Source of the DNA: Lineus longissimus
Lineage: Eukaryota > Nemertea > Pilidiophora > Heteronemertea > Lineidae
Direction: 5' to 3'
Length of the DNA stretch: 64,000 bases
Assembly: GCF_910592395.1 (NCBI RefSeq)
Contig: NC_088309.1
Span: 1,242,501 to 1,306,500 of the forward strand
The notes below the pieces were generated by a model. The model had not been told where the DNA came from and searched no databases. It saw nothing but the letters and a program-made list of their open reading frames with translations. The translations under genes were made by a program, and so were the position numbers. Of the stretch, positions 1 through 9,661 are shown one piece after another. The stretch's first letter is position 1. Each line of letters begins with the position of its first letter.

Positions 1-329
1 CATGCATACATTGCAATGCATGCATACTTGTCGTTGCGATGGTTACTATGGTTTTGTCGAATTCCTCCTCACTTTCCCTCGGCATGATTGATCATCATCA
101 TGATGATCATATTCATGGTTAGGCCCTAGCCTATACACCGATGAGCCAGTCACTGGTCAGGCCCAGAACCAGTGTGAATTGTCGACCCGATATTCATCCA
201 TAACGGCTAATGAGAATCAATGGCATTGCATATTCATAATCTCTTCTTAACCTAAGATTTTAAGAAACATTTTTTCCTCATTTCCACCTTATGAACTTAT
301 TTCTTAACCATTTCGTATCATTCCTGCAG
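1..329. other. Intronic sequence upstream of first visible SPAG8 exon
   Basis: No exon is recognised here. The sequence ends in a pyrimidine-rich stretch and CAG acceptor at 321-329, so it is the 3' part of a SPAG8 intron. A near-perfect 9+1+9 inverted repeat of GATCATCAT type lies around 90-112; it is probably a simple-sequence palindrome. Confidence 0.6.
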
Positions 330-489
330 AGAGCAAGTCAGCATCTGGATCCGACAAAGCTGACTCCTAACATTACAAAGAGTGGTCATGCCGGAGTTCT
401 AACGACCAACTTTGATGCAAAGCCTGAGAAGGAGTCTACGATGCAAGATTCCTACAGACCTCCGCCGAAACCAGCTGTGCGACTTCATG
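330..489 (+). CDS. SPAG8: SPAG8 exon a (first in window)
   Basis: Acceptor TTCCTGCAG at 321-329; donor GTAAGA after 489. It starts at phase 0 and ends with one extra base. It carries the GVLTTNF and MQDSYRPP blocks. Confidence 0.85.
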
Positions 490-1943
490 GTAAGAGGGGA
501 CAAGTACACACAAGTCATTATTGACCGAGAAAAAGGCAGTTGGGTGTACACGCAGAGGAACTTCGCAATTGTGTGTAGACATTAATAGTCGAGGATGAAA
601 CGGATATGTTTTCGGTATGATTGATTAGGGGAAGGAAATCTTTGGTCATTTCTTGTTGTTTTGGTTGACTTATCATTCCTTCTTTCAGGAAAGAAACAAG
701 AAATGCTGCTGCAAATGTTGGTGGAAAAAGTGAGGTGAGTTGCAAAACTGTTTGAGTGAATGAAAGCCAATTGAACAGTGTTCCCTTTTGGAAAGTTACA
801 AAACAAGTTGTAGACCGGAAGGGAGGGTTTCGTCCCCGTTTCCGTGACCTTGCTTTTTTTGACAGTTGGTCGTCACACTCACAGCGAGTCCTTGATCCTT
901 GTTGCTTCGTTTTGAGTCAGTCAAAGATTGTGCGTTGAATTTTGAAATCTCTGTTATACTGGTGAAATTAGAGAGCATCCCCCGCCCAATGAATTCATCT
1001 AAGACTATGAGTGTGACTTTATGCTGATGGTTACTTCTTCTATTTCAGTAATGAAGTGGATGCTGAATTCAACCAACCACCGGAGGAGGACGACTGGCGG
1101 TCAATTACACATAGAGATTATAATAAAGAGTTTGAGTCGAGGAAAATTCCACCTACTACAGTGAGTACCAGTTGATTTTTGCTCTCAAGTGTTCTGTTTC
1201 GAGTTTAGCAAATGGTGCAAAAAGAATCCTTCACATACTTATGCCACATTGAGCAGAATGATGTCTGATAAATTGGCTGTTTACATAAGATATATGTCAG
1301 TCAATGATTGTTAGAAGAAAGTCTAAAAGCTGACTGAAATGACTGCCGGTCAGTGATATCCCCTTTGCTTTGTGGACAAATTGACTGGTTTCATCATTGC
1401 AGCATGAAAACCTCTTGTGAAACAAAACGTTTTTCTTTTCAGTCTCATGATTATGTATCTGAGCAGCCAGTGACATTCTGGAGTGAGCATAAGGATAAAA
1501 TAACGGTATGTTAAAATGTTCAATAAAGAAAATTCCGTTTTGGGTGATTTATTTTGAATAGATCGGCTTGGTGTGAAAAGGGTGAGGAAGACGATTTTAA
1601 TCGACCTATGCTCCAGATGGAGCCAATGGTTGTAAATCAATTTGCACCCTACATGTAATTCTTGTATTCTCATCTTTTGACTTGGCATCCTAAGTTTTGC
1701 ATTTGAACTGGCTATATCAAGCTAACTAAATCGAGCGGGGAGAAAAGCAATTATCATTATCTATTTCTACCACTATATAAGACCACATTTACGTGAGTTT
1801 CATGCTCTTCTTTTCAGGGAGTTTCTCAAGTGAAAACAGGAGACACAGTTTTCAGGAAAAATGCAGCATTTAGTCAGCCCGCTGACTCACCTTATTGGGA
1901 CAAAACACAACCGTATGATATCGAGAATTATCCAAAGATGTAA
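330..1943 (+). CDS. SPAG8: SPAG8 (sperm-associated antigen 8), 3' part, 5 exons, partial at 5' end
   Basis: Five exons join in frame: 330-489, 689-734, 1049-1160, 1443-1505 and 1818-1943 (507 nt, 168 aa plus TAA). Every junction has GT..AG. The peptide runs MQDSYRPP, then GKKQEMLLQML, SITHRDY, SHDYVSEQPVTFW, GVSQVKTGDTVFRKNAAFS and PYDIENYPKM. The same blocks occur in the same order at the C-terminus of vertebrate SPAG8 (KDSYQPP, HDYRQEQPETFW, TPFRKN, PYEPENYP), which is the basis of the call. In mammals SPAG8 is a microtubule inner protein of ciliary and sperm-flagellar doublets; the same role is inferred here. The N-terminal half, low-complexity in mammals, would lie before position 1. The stop at 1941-1943 falls slightly earlier than the mammalian end, so the short mammalian tail is absent. 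Identification is confident; function is by homology. Confidence 0.9.
689..734 (+). CDS. SPAG8: SPAG8 exon b (46-nt micro-exon)
   Basis: Acceptor TTCTTTCAG, donor GTGAGT. It encodes GKKQEMLLQMLVEKV. Two bases carry over into the next exon (AG+T gives Ser). Confidence 0.85.
1049..1160 (+). CDS. SPAG8: SPAG8 exon c
   Basis: Acceptor TATTTCAG, donor GTGAGT. It encodes NEVDAEFNQPP...SITHRDYNKEFESRKIPPTT and ends in phase 0. The HRDY block matches the THHDY block of mammalian SPAG8. Confidence 0.88.
1443..1505 (+). CDS. SPAG8: SPAG8 exon d
   Basis: A 63-nt phase 0-0 exon between CTTTTCAG and GTATGT. It encodes SHDYVSEQPVTFWSEHKDK and two further residues. HDY..EQP.TFW is the clearest family signature. 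Confidence 0.9.
1818..1943 (+). CDS. SPAG8: SPAG8 terminal exon
   Basis: Acceptor CTTTTCAG at 1810-1817. It encodes GVSQVKTGDTVFRKN...YPKM and then TAA. The 3' UTR follows directly. Confidence 0.9.
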   Translation, partial: GVSQVKTGDTVFRKNAAFSQPADSPYWDKTQPYDIENYPKM

Positions 1944-2037
1944 GGTGTAAATAGGAAAAAAAGACTGCGTTGATCTTATCATAGATGTAATGGTGGAGTT
2001 GTTACTAATTTCAAGAAATCATGAGATTTTATGAAAG

Positions 2038-2043
2038 AATAAA
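2038..2043 (+). terminator. Candidate SPAG8 poly(A) signal AATAAA
   Basis: An exact AATAAA lies 95 nt after the SPAG8 stop. A second exact AATAAA is at 2506-2511. Either could end the transcript; the nearer one is the simpler choice. No transcript evidence is available. Confidence 0.5.
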
Positions 2044-4363
2044 TTGATGGATGACACCAGAAACTAGTAGCAGGCAATATGCTGAAGGCTTGTTTGATAT
2101 TTTTTAAAGAGTGTCATGAGATAATGCTGGTTGGCACTATTTGAAGTTACATAATCACTGTAAAGAGAGCAGCTCTCAGGTGATACTTCAGAAATGAACA
2201 CCAGTATTCCACTAACATCTTGTATACACTTATATAGGGATATAACCAAGGACATCTTCTGCACTAAGAGGCTAAAAGACTGTGACTTAATAAGTGCCAA
2301 TCCAACATTATTATGACACTCTTCCCTCAAGTCATGTTGTGTTGTTTGAGACCAAGAATATATTTGCCTCGGTTGCATTCTGATTCAGCGACCACTTTTC
2401 AAAAAACTGTTAAAAGTAAAGCATCCGTCAGAGATTTCCGTCCAATTTTCATACAAATATCAATGTCACTGTGTTTGTGTAAACCATATTTATTGTTTCT
2501 TTATAAATAAATGTAAATAGCTATAAGATTGTTCAGTCCTTGTATGTCCTTCCAACAGTGAACACCCTGAGGAATGTTGTGATGGCTCCTACCTGATTTT
2601 ACTGTAATTGTCTCCACTTGAGCCTGGAGGGTTGTTCCAGCCCAGGTACAGGCGTAAACACATTGCAAAAATCTTCAGACCCCCCTCACCTGAAGGCGGT
2701 ATAGACAGTACATACTTCATTGATGGCCTAAAAGTACATTAAAAGACTAATCGCAGAGCATAGATGTCTCTGCAATAGTGACTACTGAATGACTGACCAT
2801 AAATAGTCATACAATGTACTTTTGCTTTGCTATGTCATTAATCTAAGTACCAGCGGCTTCAGCAGTTCAGTGTGTTATCGTTCTGTGCTTTGGCCACAAG
2901 AGCGCATCTTCTCAATTTACTTTCGGTCTTCTTTAAGATAATAATGATAGTATTTCTTTGAGGACCATGTACTTTGGATGTTACATCATTGTCCTCTGTT
3001 GTTTCCCGGGGCTGTTCTTGGCCATGGCGACCGTAGTAACATAAATCAGACTGCTGACAAGGACATCTATCTCTTTCATCGGTTAATATCAGTCCGCCGA
3101 TCATATCATGATATTGGGCTTGTCATTGGTTTGGGGATGAATAGTCACAAACCTTTGATCTTTGTCATGAGCGACAGAAAGAAGGCCATTGGTGCATACC
3201 GTTCCGAATTCAAGCACCCAGAATAATTCCAAGTCCTGTACGGCTTTGTCCCGGCGCAGTGGTTAAGCCCAGATGTTTATACCACAGCATAGGCCCAGCA
3301 AGACTTACTCCAATCCTCTTAGAGTTGTTCCAGTAAGTCGTATTAATCACAATAAACCTGTGTTGTATAGGCCTACACATGGTATATATCAAAATAACGG
3401 CGTTGATAAGGCGGGTCGGTCATGCCATGCTTTGGGAACACCGAATGGCAATCGGTGACATGTAAGTACTCTCTGATAAACTATTTGTTTGAAGGTGTTC
3501 CCAGCGGTTTCGTTAAAAGACACTTAGCCATCATTTGGAGCATAACTGATTCAATTTACCGTGCCTGAGCACATAACTGTTTCAAGGCATAACATTGTCG
3601 TCGTCGGGCGAACAGTGCAGGTTCAGAGATTTAGTTCCCCGCCCCTGTGAATAAGTTCTACATTAGGCGTAAGATGCGTCAAAGGTGTATCGATATAGAA
3701 ACTGATAGCCTAAGATGACGGCGTTATCTAAAATATTCTATCAAATCCCCGGACTATCCATGAGGGGTTCTTGCGACTGTAACTTGCTCGGGACCTAGTT
3801 TCAAATGTCCCAGAATAGAGTAAGGATACTTAGTCTGACATTCACCCCTTGAGAATCACAGGTAGAGTTTCTCATAGTGTACAACCACATTTAGGTTAAG
3901 GAAGGTTAACTAGATCAATCATATGTTGCCACCCGGCAGATATATACATATATATTCCCTGTCTTTAACAGTATTTCCGTCACTTTTAACAACTATAGCC
4001 TTGGACACGCATGATGAACATCGTCGCTCCATGACGCCGCTCCTCGGCTAACAAACCGTTTATCAATGAACATACAATCGCCAAGAGACTAGAGCTGTGT
4101 GAAGGAAGGAAAGGCTATACATATTGATGTTCTGTTAAAAGCATTGGTCACCATTGATAAGACATACTAGCCTACAAATGAGACACGCTTATGCCTAAGT
4201 ATAACCAGTTTAGCATTGCTTGATATTCGCTAAGAGAATAAGGAGTTCTTCTGTATAGCAACCACAGTTGTAATGTGTCTTCCGGATACTGAAAAATATC
4301 ACGACATCACTGCATAGGACTGACGTTCATGTAAGTACACTTTGAGATTCAATTCTTTGACTG
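2044..4363. other. Intergenic sequence, no gene seen
   Basis: Only short ORFs without recognisable domains. I checked an ORF on the minus strand at 2859-3104 and a plus-strand one at 2978-3226; neither resembles a known protein or has an exon chain. A TAGGCCTAC word occurs at about 3368. Confidence 0.5.
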
Positions 4364-5386
4364 GCTCTGTAGCGGTCAAGCTCTTGGTCACCAGAGTTCA
4401 CGGTACGAACATGATTTACGCTCTGTAACGGTCAAGCTCTTGGTCACCTGACAGAGTTCACGGTACGAACATGATTTACGCTCTGTAACGGTCAAGCTCT
4501 TGGTCACCAGACAGAGTTCACGGTACGAACATGATTTACGCTCTGTAACGGTCAAGCTCTTGGTCACCTGACAGAGTTCACGGTACGAACATGATTTACG
4601 CTCTGTAACGGTCAAGCTCTTGGTCACCTGACAGAGTTCACGGTACGAACATGATTTACGCTCTGTAACGGTCAAGCTCTTGGTCACCAGACAGAGGTCA
4701 CGGTACGAACATGATTTACGCTCTGTAGCGGTCAAGCTCTTTGTCACCTGACAGAGTTCACGGTACGAACATGATTTACGCTCTGTAACGGTCAAGCTCT
4801 TGGTCACCAGACAGAGTTCACGGTACGAACATGATTTACGCTCTGTAACGGTCAAGCTCTTGGTCACCAGACAGAGTTCACGGTACGAACATGATTTACG
4901 CTCTGTAACGGTCAAGCTCTTGGTCACCTGACAGAGTTCACGGTACGAACATGATTTACGCTCTGTAACGGTCAAGCTCTTGGTCACCTGACAGAGTTCA
5001 CGGTACGAACATAATTTACGCTCTGTAACGGTCAAGCTCTTGGTCACCAGACAGAGTTCACGGTACGAACATGATTTACGCTCTGTAACGGTCAAGCTCT
5101 TGGTCACCTGACAGAGTTCACGGTACGAACATGATTTACGCTCTGTAACGGTCAAGCTCTTGGTCACCAGACAGAGTTCACGGTACGAACATGATTTACG
5201 CTCTGTAACGGTCAAGCTCTTGGTCACCTGACAGAGTTCACGGTATGAACATGATTTACGCTCTGTAACGGTCAAGCTCTTGGTCACCAGACAGAGTTCA
5301 CGGTACGAACATGATTTACGCTCTGTAACGGTCAAGCTCTTGGTCACCAGACAGAGTTCACGGTACGAACATAATTTACGCTCTAC
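4364..5386. repeat. 60-bp minisatellite, about 17 units
   Basis: A 60-bp unit is repeated about 17 times with only a few single-base differences (for example G for T at 4697, T for G at 4742, and CCTG versus CCAG alternating after TTGGTCA). The first unit is 4 bp shorter. Because 60 is a multiple of three and the unit lacks stops on the minus strand, a 319-codon ORF runs through it (20-residue repeat with TKSLTVTERK and SCSYREL). This ORF has no splice context, signal or homology and is most likely a by-product of the array. High identity between units indicates recent expansion or homogenisation. Confidence 0.95.
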
Positions 5387-5489
5387 AATTGTGAGCCTTT
5401 AGAAGTAAAAGGTAACCCGAGAACATCATTCAAGTCACCTATAGTACAAACACAATAGCCTAATCAATATTCGCAAAGTGCAGACTGAG

Positions 5490-6234
5490 TATGGGCGGTT
5501 ATTACCGCAAATAAAGACAAACCAAAGCAAAGACACTTGTGTAGCATATCAAGGACACGTAGATTGATACTCCTGGGCGGTTATTACCGCAAATAAAGAC
5601 AAACCAAAGCAAAGACACTAGTGTAGCATATCAAGGACACGTAGATTGATACTCCTATGTGTGCCACATCAAAGACATCTGGACCATACACCACGTCAAA
5701 GATAACGATGCGAAGTCAACAGGCGGCGCCACTGTAGATTGCTGGCGGCCGTACGCTGCCTGTTGACGTTGTTGTTATTTGCCACCTCTCTCCTATGGCA
5801 AGCCGTTTGCTTCAAAAAGTCGAAATGATTTTTTTCTAGTCGAAATGATTTTTTTCTAGTCAATATATTTTTTTTCAAGTCAAGAAAAAAAATTTGAAAT
5901 TAATTTTTTTTTTCAAGTCGAGATATTTATTTTTCTTCTCATTTAACTTATTGAAGTTGAATCAATTAATAAAAATTTCACTGCGAGAAAAAAATGATTA
6001 TAAAAATAAAAATAGTCGCTTCTATCAACAAAAACCTATAGTTGTCGAAATCGTTTTTACTTTTCCCAAGACGGTGGCGCCGCCTGTTGACTTCGCATCG
6101 TTATCTTTGATGTGGTGTATGGTCCAGATGTCTTTGATGTGGCACACATAGGAGTATCAATCTACGTGTCCTTGATATGCTACACAAGTGTCTTTGCTTT
6201 GGTTTGTCTTTATTTGCGGTAATAACCGCCCATA
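5490..6234. mobile_element. Foldback/MITE-like element with long terminal inverted repeats and target duplication
   Basis: The left arm begins TATGGGCGGTTATTACCGC at 5490 and its inverted copy ends GCGGTAATAACCGCCCATA at 6234. The right arm (6074-6234, 161 bp) pairs with the left arm (5490-5732, 243 bp). The 82-bp length difference is exactly one tandem duplication inside the left arm. The hexamer ACTGAG flanks both ends (5484-5489 and 6235-6240), as expected for a target-site duplication. The about 340-bp centre is very AT-rich, with short GTCGAAATGA-type repeats, and encodes no transposase, so the element is non-autonomous. Superfamily is not assigned. Confidence 0.93.
5493..5656. repeat. 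82-bp tandem duplication inside the left arm
   Basis: The GGGCGGTTATTACCGC-to-GATACTCCT segment occurs twice in a row (start 5493 and 5575), with one base differing (CACTTGTG versus CACTAGTG). The right arm has one copy, so the duplication happened after, or independently of, arm formation. Confidence 0.92.
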
Positions 6235-6241
6235 ACTGAGT

Positions 6242-8853
6242 CCAGCATGAACCCGACTTCAGTGCGCATTTTAAAAAAAATATTCAGAAATTGTCCATAT
6301 ACATATAATGGCTTATTGATTCAGAGCTGGCAGCCAATATATTTCATGATTGTTGTCCGTCCAGAACCAATTTCCTTTTATCAAATCAAGCGGCTCAATA
6401 CTATGACGGCCCAGCGGCAGCCACTTGTCTAAGTCCTCAAGCTTCGAGTCTCTAGATACAGAGTATGGATAGGCCACTGACTAGAGAGGACAACAGTCTC
6501 TGTATAAATCAAAGATTGTTTTTCTAAATAATTCCACGCCTGATATATTGCACTACCATGTTTTGATTGATTGTCCGGAATGCATTGCTTTGGTGGCCAT
6601 TACCTTCCTTATCGATCTCAACAGTGGATGGTCTCACTTAGAGAATTATTCCCATTCGGCTTCAGGGAATGTACATGTGTTCATGTACATTGGCGGGCAT
6701 ATCGGGCTGGCGGGCATGTTAATGATCATGAGTGACGACTCACGAGGAAATTTACTCTAACTATCGTAACCCGATTTCTGTCTCCCATCGTCGGGCGTCA
6801 TCAGTTCAGACACGAGCATCAAATTAGCACGTCATTTACTTTTCGGATACTGAAAATTTACAGGAAGGTGACACCTGATAAGCGCCACTTACAATGTAGT
6901 GACCACCATCTTGAATTTCAACATGGCCACCACAGCAGGAGACCTGGACTGATTTTCGACAAGAGGTTTTGTTCTAACATAGACACAGAGACCGTGACTT
7001 AAATGGCTAACACTACATTTTGGGACACAGCCTATGGCAGCGTCAGGAATGATGTCCGCGATCTAAGATTTCAAGATGGTATCATTTCAGAAATGCCTGG
7101 GCCTTTCTGAAAATGTTACTGTGGTAAAGATTGGGTAAGGTAACCCCTGTCACCGTTGTTCTTTCACATGTGTGAACAGAAAACTAGGTGGGGTATCTTC
7201 TTCCCGGGGCTACCTTTGCCTTACATATCAACAATGCTCAATATTTAAAACCTTTGCCAAGTTTAACCGTTGATGCCTACGTGATTAACATTATGATTAA
7301 ACAAGTCTAATATAAAGTAAGCTAGCTCTTTGTAGCATGTAAGTAAATAACCTGATCTTTACTTTAAACCTGATAAGAGTATAAGTTTATTCAGGTTTAT
7401 AGTACAGTTCTATATGTTCAGTAATGTATACGTACAGTACTATTCAATTCATGAAATAGTTTTGAGAAGCCAAACAATTATCTATAAAAGCATTGGGTAA
7501 CCTGGATTTCATGACTTCATCGAGTTTAACCGCATATGGAGTGTTACGGTTTTAACAGATTACAAGTAATTATAAAACCATTACTCCCTACGAAGGCTTA
7601 CATTCGAAGTCATTTCAGTATGCTCTCAATCCGATAGAAGTGGTATTAAGCACTTCAACTAGTATTAAACAAATAAAACTGATTTCAATATGTTATCTCT
7701 ATAAATTCCATTACGATAATTCCATTGTCATTTTAGCAATGGGTTGTGGATATTTTGTGGATGTTTGTCATATTGACTCATTTAGACAGTTAACATAACC
7801 TACTTGTGAAATGTGGTCATCAGTAAGTGAAAGTGCTTCCTTGATTAGTGTAAACACGAGGGATGAACCTGAAACGAAAGACTAATCATCCGTTTTATCG
7901 GTATCTCTAGAACACCTATTGGATTTTGATCACGTCAACGTAAAAACATAAGGAGACAATATTTAAACCACAAAAGGTGCCTGTACATGTTCAGGATGCT
8001 CCGCAAGGTTCAAATGTCGCCAAACTCGGCTCCAAACGAAGTATGCTCAGGTTACATCCGTCGATGTCTGAAGGTACGCGACCTGTATTATCTCAGGTTA
8101 AGTTACACTTAATAAGTATGGAATACACCCAACCACATACTCGTTCAACGATGTACATATCTGTGTATCTCGTACTTTACATTGTAAGTTATACCATATT
8201 TTGCTCTTTCCAGGAGGAAATAAGAAATCAAAGATGGCTGCCATGTAACATGGAACAGGACTCCGATTCCGCTGCGCCGTTGGTAACCATACAATACAAG
8301 ATGGCTGACCGATACCATTACAAATTGTTCTTTATGGATTAGTAAACATTCTGCATTATAGATTGAACGGATTATCCCCAGCAAGGATTACTTTGCTGTG
8401 AGTTAGCCTGTCGACCTGGACATATTACGACGAAAAAGCAAACAGTGTTTTACTAACTCGAAATTAGTATGTTTTGGCTTTGTGAATTAACTTTGTGCAT
8501 CGAAAGAACAACACACAGAACACGAGAAATAATGGCCAGGAAAATGGTTTGAAACTCAACAAATTACCAAGGCACGGATGCATACAACCAACAGTTCATT
8601 CTTTTCCAACCCATTTATGCGGGATTTGATTAATTCTTTTAAATCATTTAATGTGTTGATATTGATCTGACGACTGGTGTTGTTGAAGAAAGCGCTGGTG
8701 TTGGGGAGGTCAATGAAATTTGGCGGTACGCTATTCATTTATGGACGGATATCAGTACAATATAACATTCACCAAAACACGTTTCCGTTGGGAGCTTACT
8801 AAATAATGATAATTGTCTCACGAAGTGGATAGATTTTCGTAGTTTTTTATATC
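6242..8853. other. Intergenic sequence upstream of FAM184-like gene
   Basis: No coding exon recognised. A weak ORF at 7977-8342 has no domain signature. A TATATCAG acceptor-like site ending at 8854 may begin the exon that carries the FAM184-like start codon; if so, an untranslated first exon lies somewhere upstream in this interval. Confidence 0.4.
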
Positions 8854-8917
8854 AGGTGCTCCAACAGGCCAATGCAGCTTACTCTATAAAGTCTATTTTT
8901 AAAGTAGAAAAGCCAAA

Positions 8918-9661
8918 ATGTCGGCGGATAAAGTGAAGAAAACATTCGAATTTCGGATGTCGAAAAAGGTGGCTGAATTGACTCAGGTGGTACATATGTT
9001 GTTCACCCGAAACCATGAAAAGGAAGTGGAACTTGAGGCACAGAAGGAGGCCTATGAATATGAGATTGAGCTGGTGATCAGAGACGCCAAATCTCAGATA
9101 GAGAGACTTGACATGAAGATACGAGAGCTGGAGCGGAGTAGGAATATTGAGGGTGAAAAGGCGAGGCTGCAATACGGCCAGGAGATGCAGCAACGCGAGT
9201 CTGAGCTGAAGGCAAAGCTTGAGGAGAAGGAAAAGGAGTTAGTGGAGGAGAAGTCGGAATGTCAACATGTCAGAGATTTGCTTATAAATGCACAAAAGGA
9301 CATTGAACAGCTACGAAGAGGAGTGAGCAGTGAGCTTGATAGTAAAAGTGACGAAGTCGCTAACAAAAATAAAGAAATCGAAAAACTGCGAAGGAGTGTG
9401 GAAAAAACTGAAAAGAAGCTCAAAGACTCGGAGAGAAAATCAGACGAAGCTATCAAAGATTTGAGCACGGATAACGATAAGTTGCAAAAGGAATTGTCGC
9501 AATTGCAGGAACTTTTTGAGGATAATAGAAAGACAAAAGAACAATTGATTTCTGCGAATAAACTGTTAGAGATTGAGATTAAGAAGATCCGCAAGGAGTT
9601 GGGAAAACGCCTCACTGAGATGGTGGCTAACCAGAACGGTAAAGGCCGAGGAATGGTCGTG
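8918..9661 (+). CDS. FAM184-like coding exon 1
   Basis: It encodes 248 residues, nearly all coiled coil. The donor is GTAGGT after 9661; the codons before it read ATG GTC GTG. An alternative donor four bases later (GTATCA) is weaker and would break frame. Confidence 0.8.

Noticed and set aside
2859-3104. Cys-containing minus-strand ORF as an exon
   Set aside because: Although locally protein-like, it lacks good flanking splice sites and no neighbouring exon continues it.
4388-5347. 319-codon minus-strand ORF with a 20-residue repeat, as a protein-coding gene
   Set aside because: It coincides exactly with the 60-bp minisatellite, has no unique flanking coding sequence, no splice context and no homology. 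Open frame follows automatically from a stop-free unit of 60 bp.
4364-5386. CRISPR array
   Set aside because: The whole 60-bp unit is repeated, with no unique spacers, in a eukaryotic genome.
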